Shown one piece after another: positions 32,621 through 43,900 of a stretch of 64,000 nucleotides of DNA. The stretch comes from Oryzias latipes. Its lineage: Eukaryota > Chordata > Actinopteri > Beloniformes > Adrianichthyidae. The first letter of the stretch is position 1; every line of letters begins with the position of its first letter. Below the pieces are notes generated by a model that was given only the letters and a program-made list of their open reading frames with translations, was not told the DNA's origin and ran no database searches. The stretch is from NCBI RefSeq assembly GCF_002234675.1, contig NC_019860.2, positions 18,034,536-18,098,535 on the forward strand. The letters run 5' to 3'. Position numbers and translations under genes: made by a program.

Positions 32621-34738
32621 AAGATGTCTGATTGTATTTTTTTTTTTTCAAAAGACAACAGCTAAATAAAAGAGCATAAATCTGAAGAAAATCCTTTTTT
32701 TCCTATGTACTTCACACAAAAATAATTCCTTTCCAGCTTCAGGGATTTGGTGGCCTTACATGATTCTCATCCCTGAGCCAACACCCTCCATCCGGAACAA
32801 CTCATCCCCGTGTCACTGAGCTATCTCTTCCAGCAGTGTATCACTGCTGCAGATGCTCTGACTTATCATCAGCTCAGGCTCACATAATTACAGACATTTT
32901 AAAGGCTACTTTCATAATTATGTTGCAGAATATGCTAAAAAAATTTACATATTGATGAAGTAATGAACCATTTTTCTCGTAGTATAAATTTAATTCGTAG
33001 CGAAGCAGCATTTCAATTTTTAACGCTGGTTTTTTTATTTTAGAGCCCCGAATGTCCTTCTGAAAGGCCAGCCTGGTTGCTGCAAGAAAATAAAGACCTT
33101 TTAGGAACGTAATAAACATGATGTGTGTTTGTGTAAGGGAACACAATGAAGCTGCGAAAATATGCTTTTAAAAAGTGGAAGTTTACATAGTAAAAATTAG
33201 TTTGTGTCGTTAAGATAGGACGGGGGGAAGAGGGGGGGGGGGGGTCATTTACTGAAAGATTCAGAAAATTACAGTGGAGCTGAAAATAACTAGATGCAAA
33301 TCATTTTCCTTTCAGAGCCCTGAATGAGCAATCTGCTCTTCCAGGGTTTTATAACTGATAATGAGAGGAGCCATTTAAGTGTCGAGGCAGGAAAACGAAC
33401 AAGAGTCTATCTGCTAGAGATCCTCCGACTGCATAATGTATAAATTCCGATGTTGTTTTGGACCGGATAGTTGGCTGTGTCAATGAGGACAGCAGCTTGA
33501 CTTTGTGGTAGATGAAACAAAGACAATCCTCTAAAATGAGCTTGAAACACCCAAATGTTGAATTTAGTAATGTTGGAGTATAACTGCATTGGTGACAATG
33601 TCCTAAAGACCCACTTCGATCATCTGTCGTATTATTTTAAAAGTAATTCCAGTGGTCTTTTAATAATGAAGATGGCGCTTTTGGTCAAAGAAAAGCTGTG
33701 TTGTTTTCTAGGACATCATTTCTGCAGAGTGGCAGGAGTTCATTAGAAATTCACCTGAGTTGTGGGCGCAACCGTTGGTGTGGAGCGACCTCGCCACCCT
33801 TCCTCAGAGTTTAGAGCGGGGAGCTTGTGGCCTGCCTTTCCCAAATAAGCTCCTTTTCTAACTACATTTATTCTTCTGCACTTGATTCACATCAATATGA
33901 ATAAAGAAATACTCAGAAATACAATTTTAAGCTTAATTGTCTTTAAATATGTCCTACATTACAAGAAAAGGCCACAAGAACATGTTAGAAACACCAAAAA
34001 CACAGAATTCATCAGAGTGGGTCTTTAAGGTTTTAGGCACCGACGGATGCTGTGAGATTGTTTCCATTTTTAACCATGTAATTATAGAAACCTGTATCAG
34101 AAGGGTCAATCTGTCAACTCCACTCAATAAAAGCATTTAAAATGATTTAAACTGGTATGGGAAATGTCCAACACACACTCATCAAAAAAATCTATAACTG
34201 CGATGGGCAGCCAGCTGACTAATCAGGTTTATCAGCTGTGTAGCCTTTAGAAAATCACCCAACAGGGAGGTTAAATGCATAAAACTAGTTAAAGAAGTTT
34301 AACATTAGACTCTACAGAAATGGAAGAATGTAATTTAATAAATCCAGATGTGCCCTAATCTAGAGTGATGAGTGCATCAGTTGGAGCACAAGTAATGCAT
34401 CTCTTAAGCCTGAAGTTGACAATAGCAGTCTGTAAGGGGAGAACTGGGATCTGGTCAGGTTCAGCAACATTACAAATTTTTCCATCCATCAATCCATTCA
34501 TCGATTTTCTTCTGCTCATCTGGGACCGGCATGCGGTAGCAGTAGTTTAAGTACTGTAAGGATGCCAAGAAATTCCTTTTTCTGGCCCCTTCCTTCAACT
34601 CCACTAGGATAATCCTGAGGGGTTCCCAGGCCAGTGTATCCTGGGTCTCCCCAAAGGTCTCGCCCAGTTTGACATACCTGGAACACCTTCCCAGGGAGGC
34701 GTCCTAAAGGCATCCAGACTCTAGACATGGAGGAGCAA

Positions 34739-34975
34739 TAGGGTTGTGCCAATGGACGATACCATTGTCCTCCATCGTGATGTCAGTCAGCCATCACGAT
34801 GGAGAGACACCATTGGGATGCCACGCCCCCGCCACGCTCCGAGTCGACACCATAAACCGCGGTTACATGAGCAAAATATCTTGATCAGATCAATGGTCAG
34901 AATAGAATTCAACCGTACATGGGCCCAGAAAAACGTTTTCTGATTATGGCAAACGTTCACATGGGGTCACACTTC
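34739..34975 (+). mobile_element. Truncated hAT element, same family as 44876-46052
   Basis: TAGGGTTGTGCCAATGGACG begins a stretch that aligns to the reverse complement of the right end of the element at 44876-46052. Shared landmarks are CCATCACGATGGAGAGAC, CGACACCATAA, CGCGGTTACATG and GGGCCCAGAAAAACGTTTTC. Similarity stops at about 34975, with no second terminus or TSD, so only one end of the transposon remains. Confidence 0.65.
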
Positions 34976-35759
34976 ATTTTGCCTTTAACGTCAAAGTGGA
35001 TGCTAACAACTGGATGCTAACCTTTGCCACGTCCGGCTTGGATGGATAACTACACCAAATTAAAACAACACTGCCTAGTCATTTTTTAAATTATGATAGT
35101 TAACATAAATCCACAGTGTCTGCAACTTTTGTATTAACTTTTGTATACATATTATCAATGTATGGTAAACAGTCAAGGGTCAGTCGCCGCTTATTAGGCG
35201 AAGCAGCTTCTGGTCCATGGGAACAAATGTCTCAATAAACATCTTTCTAGTTAGTTTTGTCTGTGAATAGTAGCTTTATATTTCTATGACGTTAAAGGCA
35301 CTTCTTCGTTAATAAAAATGTCCAAACACATTTGTTTGTTTGTTTTTTATTAGCTTTTTAGCCTTAAACATTTAACTTAGCGGTCTGAGGAGCTGCTTTA
35401 AGTCACATGATGCATCAAGTCTGAAGAAGCCGGCAGTTTTCCAAAATAAAACTTCATTCAGAATCAGAAAATAAACAAATCGCCAAAAATCTAAATGAGT
35501 GTAGGCATTTCTTTTCTGTGTGCGGCCAGGTGATTGGGAACCACTGCTTCATGGGACAACACAAGCCTAAATAATTTGAAATACCAACCCAAACATGTTG
35601 GATGACCACAATTTTTTTAATCAAATCTTTGTCTTGTTGTCTCACCTCAAAATTAAGCCCCTACCCTCCACTCGCATAAATTAAGGCCAACCAGGAATTT
35701 TTGAATTTCCTCTGATCCCCACTAGAGTCAGGTTGAAAAAAAGGAGCAATCATCTAATT

Positions 35760-36629
35760 CAGTGTTTTTCAACCTTTTTTGAGCCACGGCACACTTTAAC
35801 CTTGAAAAAAAACCCGCGGCACACCAGCATCCAAAAAAATAGATAAAAAAAAAAAAAAAGCTCAGTCTGTATTGATCTACAGCCGCTCCGCAATCTCACA
35901 TGCATTTTTGTGATAATTGTTGCAGAAAACCCTGGAAGCTGCAGCTGTTTTTTCTAAAAGATTTATTAAAAATTAAGTCAAAAGATTCAAAAACTGTTTG
36001 ATGTGTGTTCGTTGTTTTAAGACATTGAGAGGAGAGACTCATTGTGCGCTAAGACAGTCACTTTACTGCATCATGGGAGATGTAGTGCCCGTAATCCGCC
36101 GACCGCAGAAAGACCAGCGTCTTTGAGCTTCATGGTTTTGTCCACTTGTTCCAGTCTGATACCAGATTCTGTGGAAAGCTACACCGCTAAAGACGTGCTT
36201 TAGCTGGTATTTTTGTTAGAACAGAGACTTTTTTGCGCTAAATCGAAACAAGGAAGTGAATACTCAAACCACTTCTGATTGGTCAGACTGATGACATGTG
36301 ATTAAGCCTTCAAGAATGATTGGTGGAGACAGTTAAAGGGGCAGGACTTTTCCTTACACACTTATAGCTGCAGCTAAATCGCGCTATCCCGTTATTCTTA
36401 TCAAAATATCTTTAAAAGAATCATATAAACACAAAAAAAAATATTTAATGATATTTCATATTCTTAACTTCTCAGTGTTTTATCAGGGCCTGTTTGGATG
36501 AACAAAGAGCTGATTTCCTGGAGATGGTAATTGCTTTTAGATCAGTTAATGAGGGCAATTTCTCACGGCACACTTGACCATCTCCCACGGCACACTAGTG
36601 TGCCGCGGCACACTGGTTGAAAAACACTG
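35760..36629. mobile_element. Nonautonomous hAT-type element, 870 bp
   Basis: The termini CAGTGTTTTTCAACC (35760) and GGTTGAAAAACACTG (to 36629) are perfect inverted repeats over 15 bp. They are flanked by perfect 8-bp duplications ATCTAATT at 35752-35759 and 36630-36637. Subterminal CACGGCACAC motifs recur at both ends (four times near the right end). These ends are well known in vertebrate hAT elements. No transposase coding is present. Confidence 0.9.
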
Positions 36630-37913
36630 ATCTAATTGACCACAATGTTAAAAAAAACATTTGATGTTACACTTTAAAATTAACATCTGTCTAGCAAGGG
36701 CTCAAAATTCCAATTTGTGTGTTATTTTATTGTTTTCTGTTCCTGACAGGAGTGTTTATCTTTGTGTGATGGTGATATTGGGGGTAAATTGGGAATTTTG
36801 GATTTGATCAGAGCTGAGATTTGTGCAACATTGAGGGCAAGTTTTGTTTTTTGTTTTTTAATCGATAGGTAGGTAAGCAAATGGCAGAACTCAAAAAACT
36901 TTACTTTGACCCACCGTGATACAAAATTAAAATGCAACTTTTTGAGTTGGGCAGATTAAATATTTTTTAAATGTTCATTACTTTGTATTGTACTTGAACA
37001 TCTTTAATTAATTGATATGTCTGTCAGAATTCTGCATTTTCTACCTAGATTATCATATTAATTTTGTTTAACTTTACAAATATTTAACAGTCTGCATTGT
37101 ATTAAAAAGTTTGACACAAAAAGAGTTTATGGAAATCTTATGTGCTCAAACATTTTCGAATAATTTTACACCCGAAAGTTCAAGCAAACTTGCATTTATT
37201 TCAGTTTTGAAGCAGAAACGTGGGTTTGGCGACAAGCAGAGATCTGTGGAGGAGCTACATGTTGACTTATCCCACCTCCTACATGCACAGCTCAGGCGTT
37301 AGCTTGACTCAGAAAGGTTAACACCCAACTGCCCATCACATGTCAGATATCATAAGTGATCAGTGTTAGCTGTTCAATGAGTAATACAGTGAATCACAGC
37401 AGAGAGGCTTCCAGAAAAGTGAATCTATGCCGAGTTCTGGGGGTGTCGTGTCCCTGACAGCGATTAGCCAACAGGTGTCGGAGAGACGGCAGTGGGAGTC
37501 TGGAGGAGTGATGAAACGTATCAGACTCCACAATCTGCTGTGGTGTAAATATTTTCCCGCCGCCGAGAATCTGTGGGACCCTGCGAGGCTGAAAAGCGCA
37601 TTTGAAAGGAATTTCACTGTCAGAGGTCTTTCTTTATACCAAGCCAACACTTTCGAAGCTGACTGAGCCGAATCTTTCTCCGGAGGTTTCCGTTTGATCC
37701 TTTTGTTGCTCACCTTTGGTGCCCATAAAACAAGTTGGCCATAAACTCCTGCTTTATGCACTCCTCTTCTTCCTCTATCTCAAAGGTGTATATGTGAACT
37801 TTGACTCCTGAAACTTAACAAAACAAAGCAAGCGTCCTAGAGAGACATTTCCTTTAAGGAGCAGCTTTTGGTAGAAAAGACAGACCAATCAGGATCAGAG
37901 AAGACTGTCTGCG

Positions 37914-40900
37914 ATGGATGAATGGGAAGTAAGTTTATACCAATGTGAGGCTATGAGTATTGGTGAATAAACCAAAGACTTTTTAGGAAATTGGTAAGTA
38001 GCATGACTGTCAGAGACTTCAGCTTCAAAACCTCTAAAGTAGAGGTCCAAAACCCCCGGGCTGTGGACCGGTACCAGTATGTGGGTAACTTGGTACTAGG
38101 CTGGAGGGAAAAAAAAGAATGACATAACTTTCATTATTTCTTCTTTGTTTATTATGTGATTCTCCCTATGCCTATCTATGACTTGACCTTGACGTAGGTT
38201 GGTAGGTTGGTAGTTGGTCACGTGTTTTAAATGCATCCGCTACTTTCTTAAAGCGGCTGCTCTGGCTGCCATCATTACCACTATATCATAAACCTCAAGC
38301 TAGTAAAATTACTAAAAAAAAACATCTTTGGGAAAGTTCATTGTTCAGAAAATATTCATCAAGAAAAAAAGAAGAGCCTTCAACTTCAAATGAAAAAGAA
38401 AGCTGCATTTAACAGATGGAACCAGGAGTCCTTTTCTCAAAATATGGATTATTAGCCATGGTTGTTCCAAGCCCGTACTGCATAATATGCAACAACCAAT
38501 TCTAAAATTTCACAAAGAGGCTGCTAATAAAGTAAAGATGTTTTATATTTTATTTAAAAAACACCCATTTTAAGGACTATTTCATTTTGTCCTATTTATC
38601 TGTCACATCTTAGTTAGACAAAGTTAGACAAGGCTCAATGTGGCGTCTGTTTTTTAGCTTCTGCTTTGATGGTAAAGTCAAGGACAAAACATGTTAATCA
38701 CTATGAAAATGATCCCACATGAAGGCTCGTGTAACAAACTTTTTTCGAAAATGTCAGAGGAAACTGGAAATTTAAAAAAAAATGAATTTAAACTTTTGTT
38801 TCGTACATGCCAGTCCGTGAATCTATTGTCTGACATTAAAGGGTCTACATGTATGTCATGCAAGATTAATTTTCTGAGCTTTTAAGTGTATAATAATGTT
38901 AATTTCCCACAATGTTTTGATTTGTTCACGCAGTTCTGAGTATTCCTCTAATAACCTGTGCTCTTAGCACCAGCCCCTCCCACACACGAAAGCTAGAGGG
39001 TTCTTACAAGCTTATGTAGACCAGTGAGAACAGCCCCTTCCTGGAAGAGTCACTTTCCCTTTATATGCCGATATGTCGAGTACGTCCATCTTTGGAAAAG
39101 TTTGGATGTTGTTTGTTTTCATGAGTGAGACGCAGACATGCTGCTGATGCCGACTCTAGGTTGACGTCATAAAATGGGCGGCACCCAAAAGAAACGAAAG
39201 GCGGTGCCTCAGAGATCAAGTTGTTTTACTCCCAGGCTAGAAAAGAGTTCAGGAAAATAACTAACGTTTAATAAAAAATGTGTTATTTTGTGTGGCAAAG
39301 GTAATATATTATCATATATATGTATATTGTTTACCAGTGTTAAGAATTGCACGCCACAGGCCCTTTAAACCAGTCCTTGACCCAAAAACCGTTTAGGTCC
39401 ACTGCTCTAAAGAAAGATAAACCAAAGGTCTCAGACTATATAGATTTCAATGCATTTGTGTCTCTTTGCGGTGTCGGTTAGAACACAGTGGACTCTGAAT
39501 GCAGTTTCCACAGCTATAGGTGCAGATTGATTCTTGGATTTTTTCACATCCATTTATATAAAATGTCCAGAAGTGGGACGTACAAGGGGTGTGTGTTTAT
39601 GTGTGTGGTCTAAAAGGAAGGAAAGAACACCACTTAGTATAAAATTGAGTAAATGATGCTATTAATAGCTGCACAGTGGTGCAGTGGTTAGCGCTCTTGC
39701 CTAACAGAAAGAAGGTTCAAGTCCTGGCTGGGGGACATGAAACAGAACACCATTGGAGGACCTCTGTGTGGAGTTTGCATGTTCTCCCCGTGCATGCGTG
39801 GGTTTTTTCCGGGGACTTCGGCTTCCTCCCAGCGTCCAAAACCATGCTTCATAGGTTAATTGGTTACTCTATATTGATTATTAATGTAAGTGTGCACGAG
39901 TGTGTGAATGGCGACCTGTCCAGAACGTCCCCTGCCTTCGCCCACGAATAGCCTGGGATAGGCTCCGGCAGCTCCATGACCCCGAGAGGGACAAAACTAA
40001 ATTAAGATGAATGAATGGATGAATAATTATAATAAAGTAAACTACTACAAATAAAATAAATCCCAAATGATTGGCCAAAAGCATTTAGCAAATTTAAGGT
40101 ATAACAATGAACTCTAACGCCATCTCTTGGCAGATAATTTAACTATATAGGCACATTAGCTAACATTATGTTAACAATGTACAACTACAATACAAAAACG
40201 CAATTTTGAGAACATATTAAGACCCTTGTTTCAAGAAACATTTATTATTTTTTTGTCTTGTAAGAAAAAAATTATTTTCAAGTTTTTCAACAGCAAAATA
40301 AGCTTACGTTTAGAAAAAAGGAAATGACTATTGGCATGTTAATTTCTAAAATATGTGTGGCCTGTGCCTGTACTTTAGTCTTGGTCGCATTTATTTTGAA
40401 GGCTGAAAAATGTGTGCCTAATATAGCCACACTTCAAATATTCGCTGTACCACTTGGTAACCTTTTAAGTTATTTAACCCCTTAAAATACGTGCGGCCAA
40501 AAACGTTGAGTTAAGTTTCGACTTACTTAAAATACGTCCGGGAAATCCAGCAATGTGCCTCTTGGCCGCACATATTACATGAATTTTCATAAGTTTTTCT
40601 GCTTAGTTGCACTTAAAGTAAAATCACACCTTAAGAAAAACATGTCCCAGTGACTAGAATTTTTTTTCTTAAAATAACAATTCTTGGTAAGACCATTTTC
40701 TTCAACCCACTGACAGATATTTTTGCTTATTTAACGATAATTTTACTCATTTTAAGAACTTTTGACTTTTCTCAGGGGGGTGTTATTGCACTACACATGC
40801 ATGGTTCCAACATTTACATGTATGCACTTACGACTTTGAAGAAAATCCTCATAATAATCATCAATTACATTTAACTTTAGCGGATGAAGAAATATGAACC

Positions 40901-43900
40901 TTATGTATGCTAATTATTATGCTAATCAAGTTAGCTAACAGAAAAACAACATTAGGAGGGCATTCCTCACTAAAACATGTTATAAACTTACATTTTGTCA
41001 ATGAAGCAGGTCGTAACATCCACTCATATGTGTAGGTAACACTTCAGAAGTTAGAAAAATACGTAAACTTAAGTTAGTGGCAGACTGTGTTACTTGCTGC
41101 TTCTCTTTTGAACTGGCCACTCCGATTAACGATCTGTCCTCTACACCTTACGTGCAAGCAGGCGGAGGGTATCCTTCCGCGCAGGTAAAAAGTCCCGGTC
41201 TTTCCAAAAACCTCAAACTTTAAAACAGACAAATATGCTGACAACCAGAGCAGAAAAACAAGCAAAAAATTATTTTTTGTTGTTTTGAGTTAATTGTAAT
41301 CTTTATTATGTATATATCATGGCCAACTCATAGAAGAAATGTAAGTTTGTGGATCCTAATTGAATAGTTGCAGGCAGCTGTGACTGTTTCCAGGAGAACC
41401 TGTGTGGGTACCGGATGTTCTCGGGTTGCCGTATGTTCTCGGGGTCCTTCGGGGTCCTTCGACCAATGATGACGTCACACTATTTGATTGGCTGTAAGTT
41501 GCCACGACCAATGAGTTAACGTCGCTAAGTTTTTTTAAAACTTTATTCACAATTGCGGTATCATACATTAACAATGACATTAACGTTAACAACGAACAAT
41601 AACAATGTAATCAATATTGCCTCGAAGATCAGTCACCATTGCCAAACAAAATATTAACATAGAAAATAAAGAATAGAGGGGGAAAAAAAGAAACAATGAA
41701 CATAACACACAAATAAATAAAAACATAAGTAAAATAAAATAAAGGAACATAGAAAAAATCTAAATAGTCTAATACTAGTTAAGTTAGGGGTACTCGTGAA
41801 GTTTGTACTTCTGAACAAAACTAAGCAATTTCAAGCCATTCTTCTTTTTCATATAATGAACTGATTGAAAGTAAAAACAGAGCTCTTTATTAAATGTTAT
41901 AAAAAGTGGTTTGGTCTTCAAAACTTGACCTCACCAAGATGGCGGTGCTCTCCTCGTGATGTCTCCTCTAGTGATATAACTCATTGGAAGGACCCCCGAA
42001 GGACCCGAGAACATCCGGCAACCCGAGAACATCCGGTACCCACACCTGCATGGAACAAATCAAGAGCGAACACAGAAACCCCCTTGTCTTGTCCCTTTTC
42101 AACATGTTCTGTCAAGGGACACCACAACAAATCAGTCTGCACGGATTCACAAACTTGGTTTGGCAGAGATTTTTACGCCGGATGCCTATCCTGATGCAAC
42201 CCTATATTTTATCTGGGCTGGGGACTGGCACAGGCAGACCCAGACCCAGGCATCCTTGTGGCTACATAGTTAGGCAGTAGCGGGAAGGGTCCTGCCCAAG
42301 GACCCACACTGGTTGAAGTTCATCGCACCCCCTGGCAAATAACCCCATACCCCTCCAACGAGTTTCTTAAATGGTCCATATCAAGTAAAATCAACATTTT
42401 TTAGCATTCCTCTAAAACCCTGTTCTCTGAGCACCAGCGCCTCCCAACCCACGAAAACACACGTGTTCTCACATTGTTACATGAGTAAGTGAAGCACCAT
42501 CCCTTTTCAGTAAGTGTCTCTGCTGCCAGCCCCGCCCCCAGGCTAACACGCAAACACACACACACAAATTCTCTGCGGAGCTAGCAGTGATTTGCTTTCA
42601 TTTTATGTGCACTATATGCACATCCATCCTAGCAAAAGTTTGGATGTTTTCTGTTTTCGTGGGCAAAACGCAGACACGCTGCCGAAGCCAACTCTAGGTT
42701 GACATCATGAACTGGGCGGCACCCATTTTTGGAATCTTTGGTTGTACTCACAACCTTTCCATCCTGGTGCAGACACTCTTACACAAAGCCACTGACCGGA
42801 GGTGGAACTGAATCTACGATATTCCAATGAGTGGTTGACCGCTAAACCTCTACAACATGGCTGCCAGTAACAAAACAAACAGGATCTCTAAAAACATCAC
42901 AGCAACAGTCAAACATTGTGGTGGTGTAGTGCTAAAACCATGAGTGAACATAGCAACAACAAATGACTCAAATTTAACAAAGAAAAATAAAAGTCAACCT
43001 ATATCGTAGAGGGCACCAGAAATGACTTTGTGACCTTTGGGTTGACCTTGAAGAAAGGGAGACTGTGATGTCAAACCCCTATGGAACCAGTCTAAAACCA
43101 AGAATCTTTTCCCTTTTTTGGTTACAGTCTCCAGACTATGAACCATCTCTTCCTGTTTCGGAGAAGTCCAATCCTTTTACTAGGGACATCGATCGAGCAT
43201 CCCCCAGCGGCATTGTGGGAATGTTAGAGGCCTGTGACGCCCAGATGTTTCGACAGGATAGAGGGACAAACTACCAGGTACAAAATAAGAGTCTGATAGA
43301 CAGAAATGGTTCCGGAAGAGTTTTAACGAAACATCATTTTTAGAGGCTTTTTGATGAACAAGTGGTGACGACTTTAACCGAAGTTGCTAAAAGGGTGGAG
43401 CTCATTCTTAAGGTATTTCCCTACTCATTTTCCACTCAACCATACTTCTGCTTAATCTACCATAAACTGGTGTTTTCTGTTTCTCCAGGATCCTCAGGAT
43501 AGTCTTGTTGTGTTGAGCGGCTGCGGCACCTCAGGTCGACTGGCTTTCTTCATGGCGGTAAAAGTTGCTCTTAAATGTTGTGTTCACAGCAGAGGTTTAA
43601 CCAAGTAAACAGTTTTCTTGCATTTTATATCAACTTGTGTTTTTTGTGCTCTTGATAGTCAAGATTCAACGAAGCACTGAAGCAGCTGAACCGCACGTTG
43701 GTGTACTCTTACATCATCGCTGGAGGAGACAGGTTTGTCTGAAAAGGTCCCATGTTTATCAACCAGGTTAGAAATGCAACTCAGCTTCTCCTACTGCCTG
43801 AACAAGGAGCGGTTGTGATAACATAGATTAGAGACTAAACGTTTACTTTAAGAGGACACTAATGACATGCAGTCAGGGAAGGCCTTGCTGGAACTAGAAT

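Noticed and set aside
37366-37761. 131-codon minus-strand ORF upstream of gckr
   Set aside because: No recognisable domain, no splice context, and it lies in the likely gckr promoter region.
39668-39735. Possible tRNA gene with A and B boxes
   Set aside because: The boxes belong to the head of a SINE; no cloverleaf with a proper acceptor stem could be formed.
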